Source: Deltaproteobacteria bacterium (GTDB lineage Bacteria; Myxococcota_A; UBA9160; JAJDAL01). Taken from it: DNA of 58,814 bases. Position numbers and translations under genes: made by a program. Below the pieces are notes generated by a model, which saw nothing but the letters and a program-made list of their open reading frames with translations, did no database searches and was not told the DNA's origin. Position 1 is the stretch's first letter. The number at the start of each line of letters is the position of its first letter. The DNA lies in the NCBI GenBank assembly GCA_029261875.1, contig JAJDAL010000003.1, positions 1 to 58,814 of the forward strand, written 5' to 3'. Positions 48,375 through 57,327 of the stretch are shown one piece after another.

Positions 48375-49565
48375 ATGCCCTACGCCCATCGTCCCATCCA
48401 CGACGCCGACGCGCATTTCATGGAAACCCCGGATTGGTTTCGCGCTCACGCGGATCCGGAGATTCGCGAGAAACTTCCGCCGGTCTTCGTCGCCTCCGTG
48501 AAGCCGGGAGAAGACAAGCTCATCGAGCAATTTCGCGCCCGCCACGCGGATCCGGAATATCGCGCCCGCGATGAAGCGGAACTCATGCAGCGCAAGAACT
48601 GGGCCGCTACGGGTTCGTTCCTCAAAGAGGATCGTCCGCTGGCCCTGGACCTGTTGGGCTTCGAGAGTCAGCTGATCTTCAATACCTTCGTCAATGGGCG
48701 CCTGCTCGCCGCGGAACGCGGAGACGACGTGGACTTTGCCTACGGTTTCGCGCGGGCCCACAACCGCGCCATGCAGGATTTCTGCTCCGCGGACCCGCGA
48801 TTGTTGGGAACGGGTTACGTGCCCTTGCGCGATTTTGCGCGTTCGCGCGCCATGGCGGAGGAAGTGATCGAGATGGGGTGTCGCGCGCTGTTGGTTCCGT
48901 CCGGTTGCCCGCGCGGCCACGCTCCGAGTCACCGCGACCTCGATCCGGTCTGGGCCCAGGCCCAGGAGGCCGGCCTTCCGATCGTGTTTCACGTGGGTGG
49001 GGGCCACCGCCTCGCCGACGGGAAGCTGCTCGACGAAACCTATTTCGAAAACGGAGGTCCGCCGGTACCGGACTTTCACGGAGGGGATGAGAATTTCCGC
49101 TCCGTCGACTACATGGCCATCCCCAATGCCCCCATGCAGACCCTCGCCACCTTGATCTTCGACGGCGTACTCGATCGCTTTCCGGATTTGCGCTTTGGTG
49201 TCATCGAGCAGGGAGCTTCCTGGGTGCCGAGCTGGATGCGCTTCATGGATTCGGCCTTCGACGCCTTCCGCCGCCGAGAAGACCGCTTGCAGGCCCTGTC
49301 GCTCCGACCTTCGGAATTCGTGAAACGCCAGGTTTGCGCGACCCCCTATCCCGCGGAAGATGTGGGGTGGATCATCGAGAATTCCGGGGATTCCGTATGT
49401 CTGTTCTCGTCGGATTTCCCCCACGTGGAAGGGGGACGGAACCCCATCAAGCGCTTCGAGGAAAACATGGAGCCACTCTCGGATCTTCAGAAGCAGCGCT
49501 TCTATTACGACAACTTCGCCGACTTCATGGGGCGTGGTCTCCAATCGCCCGAAGCCTTCTCCTGA
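48375..49565 (+). CDS. amidohydrolase-2 family metal-dependent hydrolase (copy 2)
   Basis: A 396-aa TIM-barrel hydrolase. The N-terminal metal motif is IHDADAHFMETPDWF, then IVFHVGGGHRLADG, LRFGVIEQGASWVPSWMRFM and FSSDFPHVEGGRNPI as the C-terminal Asp/His site. It is in the same family as the protein at 1867-3015 but only moderately similar, with a larger insertion around residues 45-75. ATG 48375 has GGTGGAGG 6 nt upstream. It lies behind the SDR gene; the pair fits a small catabolic step. Substrate unknown. A hairpin follows at 49603-49621. Confidence 0.87.
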   Translation: MPYAHRPIHDADAHFMETPDWFRAHADPEIREKLPPVFVASVKPGEDKLIEQFRARHADPEYRARDEAELMQRKNWAATGSFLKEDRPLALDLLGFESQLIFNTFVNGRLLAAERGDDVDFAYGFARAHNRAMQDFCSADPRLLGTGYVPLRDFARSRAMAEEVIEMGCRALLVPSGCPRGHAPSHRDLDPVWAQAQEAGLPIVFHVGGGHRLADGKLLDETYFENGGPPVPDFHGGDENFRSVDYMAIPNAPMQTLATLIFDGVLDRFPDLRFGVIEQGASWVPSWMRFMDSAFDAFRRREDRLQALSLRPSEFVKRQVCATPYPAEDVGWIIENSGDSVCLFSSDFPHVEGGRNPIKRFEENMEPLSDLQKQRFYYDNFADFMGRGLQSPEAFS

Positions 49566-49602
49566 AGCCGTTTCCCCCAAAGCCCCTAGTCCATTTCCGG
49601 TG

Positions 49603-49621
49603 TTGCGCGCCACGCGCAACG
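49603..49621 (+). terminator. hairpin after the amidohydrolase gene
   Basis: GTTGCGCG-cca-CGCGCAAC is a perfect 8-bp stem with a 3-nt loop, 37 nt after the amidohydrolase stop and 120 nt before the kinase start. No T-run follows. It likely separates the catabolic pair from the signalling/secretion operon. Confidence 0.5.
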
Positions 49622-49742
49622 CGGGCTCAAGACTCCCGGTCAACGCAACCGATATAGATGGACGAAGTCTGTCCAAACCCCCCAGAACTTCCTCGCGTTG
49701 CGTGTGATTCTTGGGGCGCTGACGGTGTCGAAGGACCGGTGT

Positions 49743-51587
49743 ATGCAGGTGAGCGAGTCTGCGAAGGACGAACGCTATGGGTGGCTGCTGATCGCAGCTT
49801 CACTCTCCGTCATCGCTGTCATCGCCGGGCTCATGATCCGATCCGATCGCGTGGTTCAGGCCGAGCGCAACCGAACCCAGGGCGTCAGCCTGGTTCGTTT
49901 GCTCTCCAATATTCCGATCGAACAGCTCGTTCCCGATTCCACGCAGCGCGGTCCACTGCAGATCGTTCGCACCATTCACGCGGATTCCGATTTCGCGTAC
50001 GGGGTCGTGGTCGATCAAACGGGATCGGTTCTTCGCGAAGTCGTCGCACCCGGTATCGTTACCCCGCAGGCCCATCTCCCCCCGGACCCAGCATCCTGGG
50101 TTGGGGAGCGCGAACTCGTGGCGTCGAATGGGGCTTCGGTCCTCGAGTTCTACGCACCCGTCCTGTCCCAGGGAGAACGCGTGGCTCACGTGCGGATCGG
50201 GTTCCGGCAGCCCGGGTGGGGCCCGACCCTGGCCGACCTCCCCATGATTGGGATGCTTGCGCTGCCGGTCTTTCTGTTGACGCCGCTCGCGTTCTTTTTG
50301 ATTCGCCGGGAGCTGCGTCCCATCAGCGAAGCCTGCTCCCAGATTCGCACCCGCCTGGGGGGCGATTGCGAGGGCGCGGTTACGTTGACGGGGCCCGGTC
50401 AACTGGGCGAGTTGGTGACGGCACTCAACGGCTACGTCCAGTCCACGGAAGAGCGCGTGCGCGATCTCGAACGGCAACAACGCGATTCCGATGCGGCCTC
50501 CAAAGTACTCGCCTACCAGAAATCCCGCATCGAAGCGGTGCTCGACACTTTGCCCGATGCGACCTTGTTGATCGACGAAGCCGGCTCCACGACCTTCGCC
50601 AACGCGAAATTGCAATCGCTCTTGGGTGTTCCGCCCGAGAACGTCTTGGGCAAGACTGCGGAAGAGTGGTGCACGAGTCGGGAAGTGGTCGAGTTCTTGA
50701 GCGCCTATCGCGGTTCTTCTCCGCGCAAGCGCCGGGCCGATACGCTCTGGTTCTCGCCGGATGGGCAACCCGATTCGAGGATCGCCGTCAGCGTGCACCC
50801 CCTGACCATGGGACGCCAGGGGGGCGGAATCGGGGGCATCCTGGTGGTGGTGCGAGACGCGACAGCGGCCGCGCTCGAGAAACGCGCTCAGGCGGAATTC
50901 ATCACCCACGTCGCCCACGAGCTGAAAGCACCGCTTCAGGTGATCGGAAGCTACAACGAAACCCTGCTCGAGAAAGACGGCGATTCCGCGGGCTTCCGCA
51001 TCGAAGCCTGCAACGTGATTCAGGACGAAATCGAACGACTCGCCACCCTCGTCAGCACACTCCTCAGTGTCGCGCAGATCGAGATGGGGGTGATGACACT
51101 CGACCGCCAACGCGTTCGCTTGCACGAATTCCTCCACGATGCCTTGGAGAACATTTCCCGGGGCGGGAAACTCGCGGGCATCACCTTCGATTTCGAAGTG
51201 CCGGAGACCATCAGCGCGATCCAACTCGACAAAGACCTGTTTCGGGTGGCGCTCAACAACCTCCTCACGAACGCGATCAAATACAGCGACGCCGGGGGGC
51301 ACGTGACGTTGCTTGCTGAAGAGACCCAGGAACGCCTGATCATTTCGGTTCGCGACGCCGGCATCGGAATCGAAGAGAAGGATCTGGGTCGCGTCTTCGA
51401 CAAGTTCTTCCGATCCGATGACGGTGCGGTCCAACGGCGCAGCGGTCATGGACTCGGGCTCTCGCTTTCCAAAGAAATCGTCGAGCTCCACGGGGGGACG
51501 CTGCAAGTCGAGAGCACCCCGGGAGAAGGCTCGACGTTTTCGATCGTGTTCACCAAGACCCCTGCTCTCGTGAAGGAGGCCCTCTAG
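49743..51587 (+). CDS. membrane sensor histidine kinase
   Basis: A 614-aa kinase. Two membrane helices (YGWLLIAASLSVIAVIAGLM near residue 15; PMIGMLALPVFLLTPLAFFL near 190) flank a periplasmic sensor of ~150 residues. A HAMP-like and PAS-like region (IEAVLDTLPDATLLIDEAGS) leads to the H-box HVAHELKAPLQ with H392. N-box RVALNNLLTNAIKYSD, DAGIGIEEKDLGRVFDKFF and GHGLGLSLSKEIVELHGG complete a full HisKA/HATPase unit. ATG 49743 has AAGGA 8 nt upstream. TATAGA (49654-49659) is a possible -10. The receiver gene follows 2 bp after the stop, so it is the cognate partner. Confidence 0.93.
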   Translation: MQVSESAKDERYGWLLIAASLSVIAVIAGLMIRSDRVVQAERNRTQGVSLVRLLSNIPIEQLVPDSTQRGPLQIVRTIHADSDFAYGVVVDQTGSVLREVVAPGIVTPQAHLPPDPASWVGERELVASNGASVLEFYAPVLSQGERVAHVRIGFRQPGWGPTLADLPMIGMLALPVFLLTPLAFFLIRRELRPISEACSQIRTRLGGDCEGAVTLTGPGQLGELVTALNGYVQSTEERVRDLERQQRDSDAASKVLAYQKSRIEAVLDTLPDATLLIDEAGSTTFANAKLQSLLGVPPENVLGKTAEEWCTSREVVEFLSAYRGSSPRKRRADTLWFSPDGQPDSRIAVSVHPLTMGRQGGGIGGILVVVRDATAAALEKRAQAEFITHVAHELKAPLQVIGSYNETLLEKDGDSAGFRIEACNVIQDEIERLATLVSTLLSVAQIEMGVMTLDRQRVRLHEFLHDALENISRGGKLAGITFDFEVPETISAIQLDKDLFRVALNNLLTNAIKYSDAGGHVTLLAEETQERLIISVRDAGIGIEEKDLGRVFDKFFRSDDGAVQRRSGHGLGLSLSKEIVELHGGTLQVESTPGEGSTFSIVFTKTPALVKEAL

Positions 51588-51589
51588 CC

Positions 51590-51970
51590 ATGGCTTCAAT
51601 CCTCATCGTCGACGACGAACCGCACATGGTTCGGGTCATGAAGCTTCGACTCGAAGGCGCGGGCCACGAGGTCGAGGCGGCATCCAACGGCCAGGAGGCG
51701 TTCAACATCCTGCGGGCGCGGGAGTTCGACGTTTTGGTCACCGACATCAACATGCCCAGCATGACGGGGCGTGAGCTGTGTGAGGCCGTGCGTCGGGAAC
51801 TCTTCCACCAACCGGCCATCTTCGTGGTGACCGGTCGCCCGGGCAAACAGCATCGCGAATGGCCCAAGGATCTCTCGAACGTCGACTTCGTCGAGAAGCC
51901 CGTGAGCCTTCGCAAGCTGATTGCCCAGATCGAAGAGGGCCTCGAAAAACGGAACGCGGAGGACGCGTGA
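51590..51970 (+). CDS. single-domain response regulator (CheY-like receiver)
   Basis: A 126-aa stand-alone receiver. The acidic pair is D8-D9 (ILIVDDEPHMV), the phospho-acceptor D52 (LVTDINMPSMTG), T81 (FVVTGRPG) and K103 (VEKPVSL), so all five key positions are present. It has no output domain and must work by protein contact, presumably with a downstream product such as the HD-GYP protein or the STAS-bearing ATPase. Ribosome site AAGGAGG lies in the end of the kinase gene, 2 bp separating them. Its stop overlaps the next gene's GTG. Confidence 0.94.
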   Translation: MASILIVDDEPHMVRVMKLRLEGAGHEVEAASNGQEAFNILRAREFDVLVTDINMPSMTGRELCEAVRRELFHQPAIFVVTGRPGKQHREWPKDLSNVDFVEKPVSLRKLIAQIEEGLEKRNAEDA

Positions 51971-53469
51971 CCGCCGTTACCCTGAAAGAGATCAACCTCG
52001 ATCGCTTCGGCCACCTGGCACGACGCGCGACGAACGACGTCGGTCCCGTTTCGATTCTGAATCGGGACGGCGACGTGATCTGGTCGGCGGATGCGTCGGC
52101 GGAAGAGTTGCTGCGCAGCATCCTCGCCGATACGGACCCTTCCGTGGTGTTGCTGACCGAGTCCACCCAGCGTTCGGTGGGTAGCGGGAAATTGATGTTC
52201 AGCAGCCCGGTGCTGTGTGAAGAACCGGAACCCGTCGGCTGGATCATTCTGCTGGTCGACAGCGAATCCGACGTGGGGGATGCCCGCGCGGTGCTAGCGG
52301 ATGTCGCGGCCTGCATGGCGCGCGAGGTCACGTTGAACGGCGAACTCGACAACCTGGCCAGCGAACTGGGGGAGCGTTACGAAGAACTCAACCTGATCTA
52401 CTCCCTCGAAAGCCAGGGTCTGGCGGTCGAACGCGACCCCACCGGCGCCCAGATCCTGCTGGAGAACATCGCCGAACACCTCGGGGTCGACGTTGCGGCC
52501 CTGGTCCTCTCGGAACGCCCGACGCCGCTCTTCGGCCTCAATCTGACGCGATCGATTCCGAACCTGGATCTCGTGTTGACCGAGCTGCGCGGCGACCTGT
52601 TCCGGTTCGTGTCGACCAGTCGCTCTTCCCTGATCCTGAACGAGTTGGAAGACCCGCGGCGGCGCTATCTGCTGATCAACATGGATTTCCGCTGCCTCGC
52701 ATGTCCGGTGATGGGCGGCAACCGCGTGGATGGCATGTTGGTTCTGCTTCGCCACGGCTCGCGAAACGAGTTCTCCAACGGTGACCTCAAACTCGGCAAG
52801 GTGATCGCGAACCAGACCGCCATCATGATGCGCAACCGAGCGATGCTCGAGAAGCTTCGCAAATTCGGCCAGCAGATGGCGGGCGCGCTGATCGAAGCGG
52901 TCGAGGCCAAGGACCCCTACACGCGGGGGCACTCGGAACGCGTCCAGGCGATCTCGCTCAAGATCGGCAGCGCGGCGGGGCTCGATGGGGACAGCATGGA
53001 GGCGGTGGCCTGGGGCTCGTTGCTGCACGACGTCGGCAAAGTCGGCGTCCCCGACGCCATTCTCTGCAAAGCCGGACGCTTGACCGACGACGAATACACC
53101 ATGATCAAGATTCATCCGGAGCGCAGCTACGAGATCCTGATGCACATCGAGGACCTGAGTCCGGAAGCGCGGGAAGGCGCCCGCTACCACCAGGAGAACT
53201 TCGACGGCTCCGGCTATCCCCACGGGCTGAAGGGAAACGAGATCCCGCCGACGGCGCGCTTGATCTCCGTGGCCGATACCTATGACGCGATTACGAGTTC
53301 GCGCCCCTACCGCGCAGGGCTGAGCCACGAGGCCGCCATGACGGAGATTCAGCGGGTAGCGGGGGCACAGCTCGATCCGCACTACGTCACGCTCCTCGAG
53401 CGCCTCTGCGAAGAAGACCATCGCTGGCTATTGCGCATCACGAACGCCCACGACACGAGCGATGAGTGA
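51967..53469 (+). CDS. GAF-like/HD-GYP c-di-GMP phosphodiesterase
   Basis: A 500-aa protein. An N-terminal regulatory part has ILNRDGDVIWSADASAEEL, then a helical linker and a GAF-like domain (about residues 160-300, LIYSLESQGLAVERDPTGAQ onward). The C-terminal HD-GYP domain (about 305-490) is complete: RGHSERVQAISL, LLHDVGKVGVPDAIL (H354-D355), IKIHPERSYEIL, ARYHQENFDGSGYPHGL (D413) and SVADTYDAITSSRPYR. It should hydrolyse c-di-GMP. The GTG start overlaps the receiver stop (GTGA), and its end overlaps the ATPase ATG, so stoichiometric expression of all three is expected. Confidence 0.93.
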   Translation: MTAVTLKEINLDRFGHLARRATNDVGPVSILNRDGDVIWSADASAEELLRSILADTDPSVVLLTESTQRSVGSGKLMFSSPVLCEEPEPVGWIILLVDSESDVGDARAVLADVAACMAREVTLNGELDNLASELGERYEELNLIYSLESQGLAVERDPTGAQILLENIAEHLGVDVAALVLSERPTPLFGLNLTRSIPNLDLVLTELRGDLFRFVSTSRSSLILNELEDPRRRYLLINMDFRCLACPVMGGNRVDGMLVLLRHGSRNEFSNGDLKLGKVIANQTAIMMRNRAMLEKLRKFGQQMAGALIEAVEAKDPYTRGHSERVQAISLKIGSAAGLDGDSMEAVAWGSLLHDVGKVGVPDAILCKAGRLTDDEYTMIKIHPERSYEILMHIEDLSPEAREGARYHQENFDGSGYPHGLKGNEIPPTARLISVADTYDAITSSRPYRAGLSHEAAMTEIQRVAGAQLDPHYVTLLERLCEEDHRWLLRITNAHDTSDE

Positions 53470-55507
53470 GCCCAGCGCTTCGGTCGGAAGGTTTCGCGCG
53501 GGTGTCACGACCCAGCTGATTCCCTCCGGAGCGCTGAACGACGAGGCCCGCATTCAGGGCCTGCGCGGTGCGCTCGATTCGTGTGTCGAAGCGGACGAGA
53601 TCCACGTCGTCCTCGACCTCGCCCGCGTTCCGCTCGTCAACTCCGCCGCGTTGGAAGTCCTGTTCGACGCCTACGAATCCCTCGCTCGCCAGGGTGGCAG
53701 CCTCGCCGTCGCCAATGCGAACGGTGCCGTCCGCGACGTCTTCCGTCTGACGGGACTCGCCACCATGTTGTCCCTCGGCGACTCCGGCGTTTCGGGCATC
53801 ATCGCGCGAAGGACGGTGCAGTCCATTGCGAGTTCGCGCCGCATCGGGGAGATCCTGCTCGAACGCGAGTTCGTGAGCGAGGAAACCATCGAACGCGCGC
53901 TGAAGATTCAAGCGGAGTCCGGACGCCGCATGGCGCAGGTGATGGTCGAGCAGGGCTGGCTGGAGGAGAAGAAACTGCTCGAAGCCCTGAGCGAGCAGCT
54001 GGGCGTTCCCTTCATTCACTTGCGGACGGGGCTCTACGATCCCGAGACCGCGGCGCTGATGGAAGCCGACGCGTCCAAGCGCCTGGGCGTATTGCCGCTC
54101 TTTCGCGTTCGCGGGGTTCTCTACCTCGCCACCGCCGATCCTCAATCGATTCCCACCATCGACACCGTCGAAGATCTCACCGGGTCCCGGGTCGAGCCGG
54201 TTCTCGCCTGTAGCGACGCGATCCACCGTACGCTGGAAGAAGCCTACGGGGAAACCAACGACCTCAGCGAATTCGTGGGGGATCTGGAAGAGGGCTTCGA
54301 ACTCGTCGAGCGTGCGGAGCAGGACCAGGGCGCCATCGATGAGATGGCGGAAGCCAGCCCGATCGTCAATCTGCTCAACGGAATCATTCAACGCGCGGTG
54401 CGCGACCGCGCCAGCGACATCCACATCGAAGCCTCGCGGACTAAATGCCGGGTTCGCTTTCGGATCGACGGCGTGCTCTACACCGCCATGACGCCGCCCA
54501 TCGAAGTGCACCCCGCGCTGGTCTCGCGCTTGAAGGTGATGGCGAAGCTCGATATCGCCGAGCGGCGCCTGCCCCAGGACGGTCGCATCCAGGTCGCGAC
54601 CCAGGGGCGAACCGTGGATCTGCGCTTCAGCTCGCTACCCGGAATCTTCGGTGAGAAGATCGTTCTGCGGGTGCTCGATCGCAACGAGGCCATTCTCGAC
54701 GTCAACCGCCTGGGGCTGCGCGAAGACAACCACGCGCGTCTGTTGAAGCTGCTGAAGCGCAGCTACGGACTCCTGCTCGTCACGGGACCGACGGGTAGTG
54801 GAAAAACGACGACCCTGTACGCGGGGCTCAACCATCTCAACAGCGACGAGAAGAACATCGTCACCATCGAGGATCCCGTCGAGTATCAGATCGACACCAT
54901 CACCCAGAACCAGGTGCGCGAGAACATCGACCTCACCTTTGCCCGCATCCTCAAGCATGTTCTACGCCAGGATCCGGACATCATCATGGTCGGCGAGATC
55001 CGCGAGCGCGAAACCGCGGAGATCGCCGTGCGGGCCGCACTCACGGGGCACCTCGTCCTCTCCACGCTGCACACCAACGACAGCGTCGGCGCCGTGACGC
55101 GCATGCTCGACATGGGGATCGAACCGTTCCTGCTGGCCTCTTCGCTGGTGGGTGTCGTGGCCCAGCGCCTGGTGCGCCGGGTCTGCCCCGAGTGCGCGAC
55201 CACCTATTCCGTTCCCGCGGACGCATTGGCGGAGTATGGCGTTCCGGACACGGAGAATCTCCGCCTGACACGCGGCCGGGGATGCGAGAGCTGTTACGAC
55301 TCGGGCTACCAGGGCCGAATCGCGATTCACGAGATTCTCGAATGCGAGCCGGGCCTCCAAGAGCTGATCGTGTCGAACGCCGGGCAGACGGATCTCGAAA
55401 ACTACATGGAAGCCCACAAGGTCGAGACCCTGTTGGGCGATGGAATCAAACGGGCCATGGCGGGGCAGACCACCATCGAGGAAATCCTCCGAGTGGTGAA
55501 CAGCTAG
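53462..55507 (+). CDS. STAS-GspE/PilB fusion ATPase of the pseudopilus machine
   Basis: A 681-aa secretion/pilus assembly ATPase with three parts. Residues ~14-108 are a STAS domain: VVLDLARVPLVNSAALEVLF, with S61 in the position of the phosphorylated Ser of SpoIIAA. Residues ~125-265 are an MshEN/T2SSE-N-like domain with two 24-residue motifs, RIGEILLEREFVSEETIE and RMAQVMVEQGWLEEKKLL. The ATPase follows: Asp box IVTIEDPVEYQ, Walker A GPTGSGKTT (442-450), Walker B IIMVGEIRE (507-515), His box LTGHLVLSTLHTND and zinc cysteines CPEC (575-578) and CESC (608-611). It powers assembly of the pseudopilus encoded downstream. The ATG overlaps the HD-GYP stop. The N-terminal STAS is the unusual part. 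Confidence 0.93.
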   Translation: MSEPSASVGRFRAGVTTQLIPSGALNDEARIQGLRGALDSCVEADEIHVVLDLARVPLVNSAALEVLFDAYESLARQGGSLAVANANGAVRDVFRLTGLATMLSLGDSGVSGIIARRTVQSIASSRRIGEILLEREFVSEETIERALKIQAESGRRMAQVMVEQGWLEEKKLLEALSEQLGVPFIHLRTGLYDPETAALMEADASKRLGVLPLFRVRGVLYLATADPQSIPTIDTVEDLTGSRVEPVLACSDAIHRTLEEAYGETNDLSEFVGDLEEGFELVERAEQDQGAIDEMAEASPIVNLLNGIIQRAVRDRASDIHIEASRTKCRVRFRIDGVLYTAMTPPIEVHPALVSRLKVMAKLDIAERRLPQDGRIQVATQGRTVDLRFSSLPGIFGEKIVLRVLDRNEAILDVNRLGLREDNHARLLKLLKRSYGLLLVTGPTGSGKTTTLYAGLNHLNSDEKNIVTIEDPVEYQIDTITQNQVRENIDLTFARILKHVLRQDPDIIMVGEIRERETAEIAVRAALTGHLVLSTLHTNDSVGAVTRMLDMGIEPFLLASSLVGVVAQRLVRRVCPECATTYSVPADALAEYGVPDTENLRLTRGRGCESCYDSGYQGRIAIHEILECEPGLQELIVSNAGQTDLENYMEAHKVETLLGDGIKRAMAGQTTIEEILRVVNS

Positions 55508-55518
55508 GGGAGGGCGCA

Positions 55519-56634
55519 ATGCCCATCGAACTCGAAACCACAGCCGACGCCGCGTCGTCGGGTGCGTCTTCGATCAAACTCGAAGACCTCTTCGCCCGAC
55601 AAAAACACCTCTCCACCAGCGATCGCATGTTCTTCACCGAACGTCTCGCGCTGCTCTTGGAAACCGGAAATCCCCTTCACGAAAGCCTTCAAAGCCTCGA
55701 AAAGCAGGCTTCCAACACGGAGTTGCGCCGAATCATCGGCGATCTGCGGGAGTCGGTTGCGACCGGGCAATCGTTCTCGGTTGCCCTGGCGAGACATCAG
55801 GACGACTTTCCGCCCACATACACCAATCTAGTCGGAGTGGGTGAAGAAGGTGGTTTTCTACACACGGTGCTGGATCGGCTGCGCGAAATGGATGAGAAGC
55901 TTCAAGAACTCAACAGTGCACTGACCTCCGCAATCGCATATCCCGCCTTCTTGAGCGTGTTCTCGACCGGCGTGATCGTCTTCATGCTGACCTTCGTATT
56001 TCCCAAGTTCAGCGAACTCTTTACATCGATCTGGAGTGAGCTGCCCCTGATTACGCGGCTTCTCATGGGACTCAGCAACTTTCTGATCCACTACTGGCCC
56101 GTTGTTCTCGGGGGGGTCGCGGTGACGGTGGCGCTCTCGGTTCGTTGGGCACGCGTATCGGAGGGGGCGACGGATCGGATTTGGCTGCGGGTCCCATTCG
56201 TTCGAGAGCTGGTGGTCGAGTACCAGCTCGTCCAGTTCCTCTATGCCATGAGCCTATCGCTGAAAAACGGTGTGCCGTTGTTGGATGCCCTGTATTCCTG
56301 CCGGTCGATCGTCAAGGGGCAGACCTTTCGGAATTTCATCGGAACCCTCGAGGATCGCGTGAGCCAGGGGCGAGGCATCTCCCAGGGGTTTCGCGAGGCG
56401 GATTTTCTGCCCCCGCTGGTACCCCAGATGATCGCCACCGCCGAAGAATCCGGCGGTTTGGCGACGGTGATGGGGCGGGTGGGGCAATTCTACGAACGGG
56501 AATGGCGCAGGCGCCTGGACGCCGCCGCCAAGATCGCCGAGCCCGCCATGCTGCTGGTGATGGGTGTCGTGGTCGGGGTGATCGTCAGCTCGTTGATTCT
56601 CCCCATCTTCAAGCTTTCCAAGGCCGTCCACTAG
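55519..56634 (+). CDS. GspF/PilC-family inner-membrane platform protein
   Basis: A 371-aa type II secretion/type IV pilus platform protein. Two repeated GspF domains start FTERLALLLETGNPLHESLQ and VQFLYAMSLSLKNGVPLLDA. They carry VGVGEEGGFLHTVLDRLREM and IATAEESGGLATVMGRVGQF at equivalent places. Three membrane helices are seen near residues 150-170, 200-220 and 345-365. It sits in the inner membrane, couples the ATPase to pilin assembly and lies 11 bp after it. ATG 55519 has GGGGAGG upstream. Whether the machine is T2SS or a pilus is not settled by this gene alone. Confidence 0.94.
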   Translation: MPIELETTADAASSGASSIKLEDLFARQKHLSTSDRMFFTERLALLLETGNPLHESLQSLEKQASNTELRRIIGDLRESVATGQSFSVALARHQDDFPPTYTNLVGVGEEGGFLHTVLDRLREMDEKLQELNSALTSAIAYPAFLSVFSTGVIVFMLTFVFPKFSELFTSIWSELPLITRLLMGLSNFLIHYWPVVLGGVAVTVALSVRWARVSEGATDRIWLRVPFVRELVVEYQLVQFLYAMSLSLKNGVPLLDALYSCRSIVKGQTFRNFIGTLEDRVSQGRGISQGFREADFLPPLVPQMIATAEESGGLATVMGRVGQFYEREWRRRLDAAAKIAEPAMLLVMGVVVGVIVSSLILPIFKLSKAVH

Positions 56635-56751
56635 GCGTTTCCGCGGAGACGGGACTGGGCATCCCCCGAGGCAAGCCCCCTACGTTCAAGGGGAATCTCG
56701 AATTCGTCGATGAATCACCACAAGTATTCCTTCACGGGAAGGGGGAGCGTC

Positions 56752-57282
56752 ATGTCCGAGAACCGAATGCTGCGAAGTGCTCGCGGCGGCTTCACGTTGG
56801 TCGAGTTGATGATCGTCGTCATCATCCTATCCATCCTCGCCGCCATCATCGTGCCCCAATTCGTGAGCTCGACCGACGACGCGAAGAACTCCGCCCTGGA
56901 ATCGACCCTCGCAAACATGCGGGCGGCCATCGACTTCTACTATCAGCAACACGGTGAGTACCCAGCCGCACACAAGGCGGCCGACGGTACGCCCGCAAGC
57001 CCTCCGACAGACACCGACTTCATCGATCAGCTTTCGCTCTATACGAACGACGAAGGACAGACGAGCCCCACGAAGACCGACGTCTTCAAGTACGGCCCCT
57101 ACCTGCGAAAGCGTGTTCTTCCGCCCGATCCGAAGTCCCCCAACGGAACCGTGAATGCTCTCGAGGTCATCAACGTCGGGAATCTGGACACCTTCGTAGC
57201 GTCGGGGACCGATGGCGGCTGGAAGTACGACGCCAAGACGGGGCAATTCATCGCCAACCACACGGCCTACGACCACCTCTAG
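56752..57282 (+). CDS. GspG-like major pseudopilin
   Basis: A 176-aa prepilin. The leader MSENRMLRSARGG is followed by FTLVELMIVVIILSILAAII, with cleavage after Gly and Glu at mature position 5, so it should be processed and methylated by a prepilin peptidase (not in the window). The mature body has STLANMRAAIDFYYQQHGEY, and the C-terminus GGWKYDAKTGQFIANHTAYD differs from the usual calcium-binding GspG tail. It resembles environmental 'prepilin-type' major subunits. ATG 56752 with GGGGGAG is chosen over 56710. 117 bp after gspF and followed by three minor pseudopilins. Confidence 0.88.
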   Translation: MSENRMLRSARGGFTLVELMIVVIILSILAAIIVPQFVSSTDDAKNSALESTLANMRAAIDFYYQQHGEYPAAHKAADGTPASPPTDTDFIDQLSLYTNDEGQTSPTKTDVFKYGPYLRKRVLPPDPKSPNGTVNALEVINVGNLDTFVASGTDGGWKYDAKTGQFIANHTAYDHL

Positions 57283-57327
57283 AGAGAATCCTGCCCACAT
57301 CGGTCCGCCGGCGGCAGTGAGCAAAAC

